From Marisa cornuarietis (lineage: Eukaryota; Mollusca; Gastropoda; Architaenioglossa; Ampullariidae): a stretch of DNA of 64,000 bases. How positions within the stretch are numbered: the first letter of the stretch is position 1; every line of letters begins with the position of its first letter. A program made the position numbers and the translations under genes. Under the pieces are notes generated by a model. The model saw only the letters and a list, made by a program, of their open reading frames with translations, did not search any database and was not told where the DNA came from. Below are positions 1-10,753 of the stretch, piece after piece. The stretch is taken from positions 8,662,501 to 8,726,500 of the forward strand of contig SMMW01000584.1 of NCBI GenBank assembly GCA_004794655.1, in the 5' to 3' direction.

Positions 1-588
1 TAGTTCTCAGTTACATTCCCATGGATGGTCAACTCTAAGTAGAATATTTACGTTTCGTTCATGTAAATGAGAATACGAAATAAATGCAGCACTATGACTC
101 CAAAAATAAACTTGGAACAACAGCCAGCTCGACGGGTTGACAGTGACGTCTCAGGTCTCGTGACGTCTCAAGTTTCAAGCTCCATCGAAGTCGTAGTTGC
201 TGAAGGAAATGTAAAAAGATGATAAGCAAGCAAATGGGAGATGAAACGAGATCCGCCAACAAATAAAGGAATAGTAAAATAATGTTATATACTATGATAA
301 TTTGTGTTAGAAAAGTTATTATAATTTATATAAATATGGAGCTATTTTCCCAATGTTTATCGTTTAAGAGATTTTCAGAGATTTTTTGTTGATGGAGGTA
401 CAGAAACAGACAAACGAACTGACTAACACAGAGACAGGTAAAGGAATGGGCATCCGTGCCGTAGAACAACAACAGTGCACTTTCCTTGATCTGATGGCAT
501 TGTAGTTTCAGCATTATTTAACTTTGACCAGTATCCTGCCATGGCATCTTTCGCTTGCTCCTTTTTTATTTCCTTCTTGTCCTTGCAG
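1..588. other. no gene recognised; probable upstream intron
   Basis: AT-rich sequence with no coding segment I can support. The first visible exon of the next gene begins at 589 in codon phase 1 with a clear pyrimidine-tract acceptor, so at least one upstream coding exon exists. This stretch is therefore probably intron, and the signal-peptide exon is likely to lie before the window. Confidence 0.5.
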
Positions 589-1313
589 ACTGGCTGAACT
601 ATGGAAACTTACTGGTGACGTCAGTAACCAAAGAGAATAGCTCAGCAAATTTGATTCAACTGGTGGATAGTAACGTCACAACGTGTGTTGCCTTAACTGC
701 TGGCAGGCACTTCTTGACTCTGTCGGGGACACTGGAAGTCGCAGTCGTCACGTTCCACTTTAGTAAGTTGACACTACTCTGTCTGCTCGCATTGTGTGTG
801 TGTGTGTGTGTGTGTTCATATGTGTGTGTGTATTTTCCATGTGTGTGTGTGTTTCCATATGTGTGTGGGGGGGGGGGTAGGAGCATACATTAGTACGAGT
901 GTCCGAGGTAACCGACGATCTTTACAGATCTCGTTTATCGTTTTGCAAATGTCTTCTTAATTTCTTGGTACCTCAAGATCTACACGTGGCAGGTTTCACT
1001 GAAACCAGTAACACATTTCAGTAACTCACTAAGATTAACAGCAAAGACAAATAAGTCATCGTTGGTTTGATCCTTTTTTTCACATCCTTGCAGAAGAATA
1101 TTCTTCAAATGTCCTACCACTAGCTGTAACGGTTGGTATGACAAACGCATCAGGAGAAAAGGCCTGCACAGCGCTCAGCAATGGCATTGTGAGTGTCTTC
1201 CGGTGCCAGCAGGGCCCAGTCGGCAACAAGGTGGCAGTCGATTTGCCCGCGTGCACCTTGTGCGAATGGGGAGTGTATGGTCGGACCATAAGCTCTGGTA
1301 CGATTCCCCTCAT

Positions 1314-1358
<45 letters not shown>

Positions 1359-4300
1359 TTCACGCACAAACCAACTCAAACATACAAACACATACGTACT
1401 CACATACACCATCAGAAAGCGTGCAAACCTATTTCCTACCCAGCGATTTGAAGTGAATGCACTCATCGTTAGAGAAAACCACGAGAGATAAGTGTAAATT
1501 CACTCGTTGTCTTCATAAAAGTCTTTGACGCCACAAGTATCAAGGGATAATATTACGAAGCTCTTAAGTAGTGCTTCAGCTAGCTCAGTTGTCTCTCTAG
1601 CCGTCCTCTGTCTCCGCTAACTCGTCTACTACCTCGCGCCATAGTTCATTTCCCAAATTGTGTGCGCTTGTGTCGTTTACTAAAACTGCTATACTTGGTG
1701 TAGGAGCCAGCAACGCCTTACAGTGCCTGCAGTCCCCAGCGGGTGCGGAGTATAAAGGGGACGTCAACTTCACGCACACTGGAGTTACGTGCCTTAGATG
1801 GGACGCCAAGCTGTTGACAAATCCGTCGCAAAACGATCTCCCCGACAGTTCAGTTGCAGAAGCTGGGAACAAATGTAGGAACCCTGTGTCTCAGCTAAAA
1901 GAGCGCCCATGGTGTTATGTGAATGGGGGCAGTCAGGACTGGGAGTATTGCTGGATTCCATCTTGTGGTAAGTAGCTATTGCACGCCCATTGTTTTTATT
2001 ATTACGTAAAAGAAAAATATTTTGTCTAATGTTGTCATTTATACGGTGGTGTAATGACTGTGTCTGTCTTAGCTGCAGTCAGGGGTACTGTAAGAAAGGA
2101 AATCAACCAAGCTACAATTATAGTTGTAGTGGTCTGTTTTGCGAGTACATCATGTCTGCAGGTGGATCCTGTGAGCCAGCCCTTGAATAGTTGCTTTTTT
2201 TGTTTTGGTTTTTTTTTGTGTACAGAAGCAGCGTGCTGGATACAGAACGGTGTGACCAGTTACCATGGAACCGTGTCCGTTGCTTCCAACAACAAACCAT
2301 GCGTGTCCTGGAAGAACGCTCTGGCGAACGAAGCAGTGCCGTCACTTTGGCCTTGGGACTTCCCAGGTGAAATTAACCTTGCTTGCACTCTCCCATCTGG
2401 CCGAATACGACACTTCTTAATATATTCTTACTATATGTAATATATACCGAACCCAGTTTGGACAAACTACATTTTCTTCTGCTGCAGATGTAAGAGCTGA
2501 ACTTTAATAGGTCATTCATGGTATACTTCTACTGTGTACGTACACACCTACTAAAGTCCAGAGCTGCAGACTGTATTTTTATTCATTGTATCTTTCCTGT
2601 TTTTCACGCGTGTGCTTGCGTGTGTGTGCGTGTGCGTGCGTGCGTGTGCGTGTGCTTTAGACTTGTCAACCGACCACAACTTCTGCCGCAACCCCAACAA
2701 CTCGCAGACTGGTCCGTGGTGCTACACCGACCTCGCCGGCACCTCACAGACCTGCTCCATTCCTCACTGTCGTGAGTAACTTTCAAGCAGGAAGCTATTA
2801 AGGAAGAGTTGCTTTGACGCCCGTTTGTTTCTTTGTAGCTTTAACAGCGACCACGACAATAGCCGTGTGTGCAAGAGGGGAGGATGGGAGGGCACTTACG
2901 TGGACACGTGTAGAAGGTAGCCACAACGACTACACGTTGATCAATAATGTTGCGTGTTTCAGCCACTGAGCTGCTTGCTTACTACGAGGACGACCCCTAC
3001 ACGCCCTCGGTCAACTGGTGTTACACTGCCGTGGGCCCTGCCACCTTGAAGAATGTCAGCAGAACTTACCAGTCCACCTGCTTAACCACGCAGCAACCGT
3101 TTCTAACAGCACTGTGTGCCAACAACAACAGTTTCATCACTGTTGAGATCCCATGTCGTAAGCTTGACTGTCAATGTCTTCTTTTTTTCAGTCCCACCCA
3201 TCTGGGCGTTTCTGTCCTACTTAAATTGTTTGTAGCTGTTGACTATTGTTTTGTCAATGCGAAAAAAATACAAGGATAAAGTAGAAGACATCAGCTGAAA
3301 GACCTGTATAAGGCTAAATAATATAAGATGCATTTGACGCCAGTTTAAAATCTATAGCTGATTAGTTCTGTGAAACCTTTCATACTCTGTTTTTGCGTAT
3401 TTGAACGGCAAATTTTGTGACAAGCTTTGTCTCGTCGCCGTCTCTTGCTTTTCAGAGTTGCCGTCCTCTTGGTCTTCTAATGCGATGTCTTCGGCGGCTT
3501 CGACGATTTTCTCTGACTATGCATCAACGCCATTTGATGTAGCGTCCTCTTCGCTCGTCGGAGAGTACACGGTGAGGCCAAGCAGCGCTCTCTCACTCGT
3601 GACACATGAACCGTTCACAGAGCCAGCCGCTGGGTACACAGCGACATCAACTGTCGACTATACGTCGACTGTCGAGACATCCACTAACAGCCACCACTTC
3701 GACCCTATCACCAGCGTAACCACCAGGTCCTACCACGAGCCTGGAAGCACTTTTGCGGCCACGCCCATCCTCACCAACGCTTACACATATATTCCCATCA
3801 CTACTATCACGTCCACCCCCACTACTGCTGCTACGTCCACGCCCACCACTGCTGCTACATCCACCCCCACCACAGCTGCTACGTCTACTCCCATCACCTC
3901 CCCTACGTCCACCCCCACCTCTGCTGCTACGTCTACCCCCACCACAGCTGCTACGTCTACTCCCATCACTTCCGCTACGTCCATCCCCACCACTGCTGCT
4001 ACGTCCACCCCAGCTTCTGCTGCTACATCCGGTACCACTGGGACTATGCCGTCAGACGAAAGTTTTGGCAGGAGGCAGGCCATATGTCCCTGCAAATGTG
4101 CGCTGCGCCAAGTGATGAAGAACATGTCGGAGGTGCAGGCGCTGGTGACGCAGCAGCAGAAGGAGCTGACCGTGGACAAGTACGCCTTGTCCAGCACGCG
4201 CCGCCTCAAGGCAAGTGAGCCCAACCACGACATTTACGCAGTGGCCACCGGCAGTGTCCTCGGCGTGACGGCGGTGACCCTAATTGTTCTGTTCTTCGTG

Positions 4301-4378
4301 ATGAGTGACTTGGTCGTCTTTAGCATTTTCCTGCGCCGCATGTGTCGGCGATGGTCGCAACGCTGGCGACGGAGATAG
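589..4378 (+). CDS. kringle-domain membrane protein with F5/8C-like N-terminus and mucin-like stalk (5' partial)
   Basis: Eight exons: 589-762, 1094-1297, 1704-1967, 2226-2366, 2661-2771, 2839-2916, 2963-3157, 3456-4378. All introns are phase 1 and GT-AG. Exons 1-2 look like an F5/8C or fucolectin-type module (aspartate/cysteine stretch VDSNVTTC, then [16 protein letters not shown] and LCEWGVYG). Exon 3 encodes a complete six-cysteine kringle (TCLRW, NKCRNP, RPWCY, CWIPSC). Exons 4-5 encode a second kringle split by an intron ([21 protein letters not shown]). Exons 6-7 are a Cys-containing segment with NWCYT that may be a degenerate third module. The last exon carries a [12 protein letters not shown] stalk, a short Cys-rich patch (ICPCKC), one hydrophobic helix ([16 protein letters not shown]) and a very basic short tail. 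It is probably a cell-surface protein that binds glycan or protein ligands. The ligand is unknown, and the signal-peptide exon is missing from the window. Confidence 0.8.
3805..4030 (+). repeat. 24-bp coding minisatellite (mucin-like stalk)
   Basis: About nine imperfect tandem copies of a 24-base unit encode [12 protein letters not shown] octapeptides in the last exon of the kringle gene. The Ser/Thr/Pro composition suggests dense O-glycosylation and an extended stalk holding the kringles away from the membrane. Copy number is probably polymorphic. Confidence 0.85.
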
Positions 4379-5303
4379 TATGACATCTGTGGGAAGAATT
4401 TCAATCAGAAATATATTTTATCCATCATCTAATCATCCTTTTTTTAAAGGCGTGATTTTAATAGAGATATTCTGTGGTATGAACTAGAATCTGCGCCAGT
4501 TGTGTGTGTATTTTCTTACCAGTTTCATTGAACCAGGAATCATCGTTATAATCATCATTATCACGATCATATCAGCCCTAAAATAAAAAGCACCGGTCTT
4601 AATTACATTAATCTTTGAAACTTTGCACTAAAACTGTGAAACCCGTTGATCGTTTATTGGACAATTTTACTTAACTATTCATTTCGTCGTTTGCTGTTAA
4701 GGCACTCTACAAGAATAACTGACCTGAGCCTGTTTAAACGCACGGCATAACTATGGCAACATCTCTCGCTTCACGAGCATTTAGATGCTAGTGTAAGCCT
4801 ACGGGTAAAAAAAAAACACACACACACACACTCAAAAGCGTTTCAAGGCACTGCTAAACACATAGGCTTCATAACAAAATAGTTTCTCATTCCACATTAA
4901 AATAAAATCAGCTGTGCTGGCTGCGGGTCATCTTGCAGATACAGTGCAAATGAAAGAATGTTTACTTTGTTTCTTCAAGCTCAGTAGTGGTGATAACAGT
5001 GGTGTTGTCGTGTGGTAGAGGTGCAGCTGGATATTGCAGTGGTGACTCGCAGCAGTAACAGTAGTAAAGGTGCTTCACTAATGCTTTGGAATTAGTTTGA
5101 AACAAAGTGTCTGTTACGCCCTTCACCATTGCTTTGCTTGACGCTCCACTTCGGGTTTTGGCTGACGGGTTCAACGATAAAAATGGCACCAAATCTATGT
5201 ACAAAGTTTACCGTAGGATAAAAATGCATGAGCATAACATTTTTAACATAAATTTTAAGCTCTTCAGGAAAAAGTTTACATTGATAAACCAGGCAGACGG
5301 CAT
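4379..5303. other. 3' flank of the kringle gene; nothing recognised
   Basis: No supported gene. A short CA run lies near 4816-4833. It probably contains the 3' UTR of the kringle gene; AATAAA at about 4580-4585 is a possible polyadenylation signal. Confidence 0.4.
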
Positions 5304-5890
5304 CAGTTGTCGTCTAAGCTTCGCCGAAGTAGGCGAATGTCGCAGACTGGCAGAAAAAGAAACCCAGACCTCAGGAGCATTGAAGCTGAAATAACAGCGA
5401 CAGAAACATTTAGTATTCCTTTTAGCACTACGAGCAATAGTTCACCTGATGAACAGAAAATGTGCGATAAATGATAAAAGAGAGGTATGACGATGACTAT
5501 AGATGCAAACAGCCAATTTATCTGGGAAGTGATGTGGTGCGGCGGAACTCTGTAGCCAGGCAGTGGAGCTGCTTCACAAGAGCCGTGATATGGTCGAGCG
5601 ACCGCCTTTTGGGAACAAGTTCCAGGCTCTATTGTTCTAAACCTTCTGTAAGAAAGAAACAGTCATCAGAAAATGTACGCGAACGTACAGCACTAGTCGA
5701 TGGAGACGTGATAAACACTACAGGTGTAGTAGAGGCGCTCTCTCAAAGTCCCAATCGATGCAATGCGTCTGAGTTTCCAGAAATAAAATCTTCCAGTGCA
5801 ACCCCGCATGCAGTGAGTCTGATCAACAGAGAGGCAGAGTCATTTAACTTGTTTCTGAACGAAAACGGCTCCATTCCGTATGACTGCTGA
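5304..5890 (+). other. possible alternative cytoplasmic-tail coding segment (frame broken)
   Basis: After an acceptor-like AG at 5305-5306, one frame reads a basic, tail-like peptide (RRSRRMSQTGRKRNPDLRS) and ends at a stop near 5471. A different frame is open from 5471 to 5890 (139 aa). It is polar and acidic, has no recognisable domain, and ends SLINREAESFNLFLNENG. Together they could be an alternative or ancestral cytoplasmic tail of the upstream membrane protein, broken by one frameshift, or simply chance open frames. I found no matching donor with confidence. Confidence 0.22.
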
Positions 5891-7059
5891 ATGGCTAAAC
5901 TGGGTCACCTGTGTCATCATCGTTGTGAAGTCGAAAACTAACTCCCAAAATAAAGACACCACAACAACAAAAGGCGGCATAGGCCGATAATAGTTTAGGA
6001 AATTCCCGAAGGAATAGAACACGCTTAATTCTGTTGAAATGGAGATCAGCGGACTCTACTTGTTCTATCTACAGTCCGGAACAAAACTGCAAACCACAGC
6101 TGGCTGGTGTCACACTACCAACGCAGTCTTATCACCCTGAGAGTGTCGCCGAGTTTCTGATAACATCAACACTTCAGCGTCACGCGCAGCCATCGTGTCA
6201 TAAATGGTCTTAACTTTATTTATTTTCTTGATGACTGAGAGTTCAAACGCAATACTTTCAGATTGCTAAAAGTACGGTATGTATAGCTTGGTCGATCTGT
6301 GAATTACCTTCTCTGTGTTCAAGGCGTGCTCTATCATCTGTGTACAGTGCATACTGTGTGTGCTGTGTTAACTGTTTAATTATGATCTATGAAAAAGGTA
6401 TATTTTGGGATCGGTGCAGATGTAGGATCTGTGCATTAGGCATACTGTACGATAGGCGTACAAGCCTGCTGCGTCAACTATGTACAAGGAGTATAATGGC
6501 CAGACACGGGCGTAAATGCAGATTTCTTTGTCCTCAATAAAACGTGGGTATGGATCATCATGGTAGTAGATGTCACTGTAGCCTTTCACGAGATATTTTT
6601 GGCTGCCGTTGCATGCAGTGCAGTCACAACATTACCCTTGTTATAGTAAGAAGCTAGGCTGGTTTTCATGACCCTGACCCTAACCCTGAGTCTGTAATCA
6701 CACAGCGTTCCAACCAAGATTATCGGACAGAATCTTTGCTGGTGACATCGCTTCTCTGACGATTTTTATTGTTTTCTTGCATTTTTTTGCTTCATGTTAT
6801 CATGTATGTCTGTGTACAAATTATGAAAATACTCTGAAGGTACAAGTTGCCAACCGTGGCAGGTTAGCACTGTATGGTATATGTAGGTGTGCTGTTTCCT
6901 GTGTGTATAAGGCATTCTACATGACCTGTGCAAGCCGTATTGTGTGATCTGTGTAGGTGTACAGCTGGCGAAGACTACATAAATGCAGATTGATCTGTAG
7001 TCAGAAAAATGTACGCCCAGGTCATTACAAATATTGTTGTTGTTGTTGTTGTTGTGTGT

Positions 7060-7136
<77 letters not shown>

Positions 7137-7573
7137 CGTGTGTGTAACGTGTGAGCGTGTGTTTATTTCACTACTCTGCTGCATAGTGCCCGAGTACACA
7201 TCAAGTTACTTGAATAGTTCGACCTAGCGCCAGTAGGCAGATCCTGAGATAGACAAATAAATAAACTTATCGTTCAGTCTTTGGGCTATGCTATTCGATC
7301 TTTCATATCGAATCTGTGGATTGTGAGTTTCACTTGAGTTCGCTAGATAGACTGCTCTTGTTCGAAATAACACATACTAGATGGTGACGACCTATTGATG
7401 AATTCGGAATCTTGTTTTTTTCTTAATTTCTTTTTCCTATTTCATATTTCAGACTAGAGTGGTTGCTGAATTGTATTTGACTCACTAATGGGAGTTAATT
7501 GTATATATGGACTCATTCGACAGTTTTCTCCCTTCTTTGGTCGATGTCAATTCTATAACTGGAGTCATCGCAG
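5891..7573. other. intergenic; GT-rich satellite
   Basis: No gene recognised. From about 7032 to 7160 there is a GTT run followed by interrupted GT arrays separated by TAACGTG, giving a compound microsatellite. The 5' UTR and promoter of the RING/B-box gene presumably lie in the last few hundred bases; I could not identify a clear TATA box. Confidence 0.5.
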
Positions 7574-10500
7574 ATGGCTGAATTACCTACAGCAGACTGT
7601 AATATGATTGAATTACTAACCGTAGACTGTGATTGCTGCCCTGTATGTGAAGAACTGTTCTCGGAACCCAAACTACTTCCATGTGCCCACACGATTTGTC
7701 GCAACTGTGTACTGCTGTGGCTAAGGAAATCCGGCTGGAAGGGTTCATGTCCACTCTGCCGGACACCCATATTGTCGGAGGTTTTCCGGCAACAGTGCCA
7801 GCAATCAGACCACGATCTGACTAAACCTGTGGACGAGCTGCCGACAGATCAGGTGACTGCTGGCCTCGCTCACAGCAAGCGCGTATTGCGCGCGCCCCAC
7901 ACGTGCGACATCTGTGAAGACTTCCCACCCGCGGAGTCCTTCTGTTTCCAGTGCGATGTGAAGCTCTGTTCCTCTTGCACTAGAGACCACAAGAAAATTC
8001 CAGCCACCCGAGATCATGACCTCCACGAACTGCGCTCCCTAACCCCGGAAGGTTTCGCTACCTTTTCCAGTGTGCGGTGTACGAGTCACGTGGACAAAAT
8101 GGCCGACCTCTATTGCCCTGACCACCGTGTTGTCATTTGCATGCAGTGTGCCACTAAATTCTCTCATAAACGGTGTCCTAATGTTGATGGTATCGAGCAT
8201 TTTGGGAGTCTTGGGCGCAAGAGACTAGAAGACAGTATTTGCTGTCTGCGAGACAAAGAGAGAGAGCTGGAAAGAGAAGTAAGTACCAGTCAAGTTACGT
8301 GGAGGAAAAGTATAAATTTTAAAAAGTTTAAAAACATGGCACATACTTAAGGAACACTCGGCAGACTGTAAACGGGTTTTTTTTTTCTCTAGAAAAGTAA
8401 TTAACGTGCATCCAGATTTACGAACTCTTTCACTCTCGGGCATGCATGAGAGTACAGAAAGCAGTTGATCCAGACCGGCATCAAGGCATGGAGGATAATT
8501 TTATTTGCTTTGCCGCTGTTGTCGCGAAAACGGCAGGTGTGCTCCATTCACGAATGGTCGCATTAATAGCCTTATATGGCATGCCAGTTTTTCCAAAAAA
8601 GGATACTACATAAGTACACGGCTATGTTTATATAAAGAAAAATAAAACCAACTTTTTGAGTACTTAATTTCATTATAACTAATTGCTGATTGATTTTAAT
8701 TTCTGCTTAAACATATTTCATTGTATTCATACCTTTTCTTGTTATTATTATTTGTTGTTGCTGTTGGTGTTATTACGTAGCCCTTAATATTTATGTTTCT
8801 TTCGACAGATCAGGTGTTTAGAAACTGTAAAGACCAAAGTAAACATGATGTCTGCTGAATTACAAATCGAGGTTAACGAGAAGTTTGACAAGATGGCGCG
8901 TACCGTGGCTGCAAGACGACAAGAGCTTCTCGACCGCATCAAGGCCAGCGAGTGTGAGGTCGCTAGACAAGTAACGTCAGCAAAGTCTCGCCTAGAAACG
9001 AGGAAAGCGGTGCTTGCCGCACATGCTTACGTTGGGGAACGAATGGTCGCCAAGGCAACAGATGGTGGCATCTTATCTGGGGTTGACAAACTGGAGGATC
9101 GTTTGAAGAATCTGGAAATGGTAGAGTGGGAAAAACTAGGTAGCATACACATGGAAGTAGTTAACATCGATCAGACGACTTTTGACAGAACCCAATGTGC
9201 TGTTGCTGAGCTGGGTCAGTTGACCTCGTCATTGCTAGAAGCTACGGTAAGTACCATCTGTCTACCTGTTTTGTAAGATTACGTTAATAAAGCGTAGTAT
9301 TGTTTTATTCTACCTAATGATGACATCGCACTATGAGAGAATAAAACATGATGAAGTGAAAACCCGACAAAAATCTTCAACTTCCAGGCCAAGAGGATAC
9401 CCCATAGTTGTTAAAGCAACGTTGTCTTAACCCGATGACGCCCATACTAGGCGGTTCGATACCAGTTTCACGCAGTCTGCTTTCTCCCCACTCCTCCCAT
9501 TCTCAGTCGACCTGGGTGTGGAGTGGGTACCTGACTCCGTAGAGGGTTAGAGAAAGAAAAGTAGCGATCGAGAGGAAATGAGTAAGTCTACCGGAAAATC
9601 ACGATTACACGGCAAACACAAAACCGTGATTTAGACAGACTTCCATGTATTTGGCGAATGCCGTGAAATGTCCGTGTTTTCCGGATATTTCCGTGTATAT
9701 GCTGTGTTTCGTACAAAACTCCTATTAAATTCTATATGAAAGTTCGTCGGACATACATGTGTACTTTTTGTATAGGATCGTGTCATGTTTATAAATACGA
9801 ATATAATCTAAAATCTTGTTTAGAAGATTACGCGTTTACTTGCTGACCCTAATTCCACTTCTTTGACGTCATTTTTAAACGTCACATCTGATATTATTTT
9901 GGTAAATAAATAAAACTTAACGTTAGCAAAAATTTTAAAAATCGGTAAACATCAGCTGTACTGAGCGCGCTAAACAATATTCAGAAGGAACGTTCCATGC
10001 AGATGACGGTCGTTTGTTTTGTACCAGTTGCAATGTGGCAATAGACCAGACATGTCAAGGAACAATAGACAGACAGTTAGAGACCCTGCCTCACAGTGCC
10101 AAACTGCAACCAAAGTATCCTCTTTGCTGCAACGGTAAATGCTTCAACGAGCTTAAAATGTGAAACATTACGAGCATCTCGTGCCTCAGTAACTCGCTTG
10201 AAGGAACCAGAAATTCTCGCCTGTCTCTATCTATCTCTCAGCTGTTTCCTCGTAATGCTGCCATTTCGTTCGATCCTCATCAAGCAAAACTGCTAAGGTT
10301 TAACAACTTTGCTGCGATCCCAGGAGCTGACGATGTGAACGTCAGGAACGAAATGGCTGCTGACAAACTGGCTGTACGAGAAGTGGAACTGAGCGTCACT
10401 CCCTTGGCTTTCTGGTTTGCAAGCAAGGACCGCTTCCCTACATTGTTTGCTTTAGCCGTACGGTACCTGTCAGTTCCAACAAACTCTGCTGGTGCGTAAC

Positions 10501-10676
10501 GAAGCGTTAGCCAGTATACGGCAGTAAACGGATTACAACGTCAGACATTTACCGACCCAAACCTAACAATGCATGTAATGCATGCATTTAATGCGAAACA
10601 GTAGTGAACTTCCATCAGACTTTGTAGTCTAAACGTAAAGTTATGTTCTTAATGGAGCACGTGCACATGCCGTGTT

Positions 10677-10753
<77 letters not shown>

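Noticed and set aside
656..1500. Open frames rich in His-Thr or Val-Cys in several frames
   Set aside because: Products of CA/GT microsatellites, not genes.
2058..2160. Possible extra Cys-rich exon between the two kringles
   Set aside because: The attractive frame ([19 protein letters not shown]) cannot be entered in phase 1 from either acceptor, while exon 2226 joins exon 3 directly.
6661..6695. Telomere-like CCCTAA repeats
   Set aside because: Only about two imperfect units; not an interstitial telomere array.
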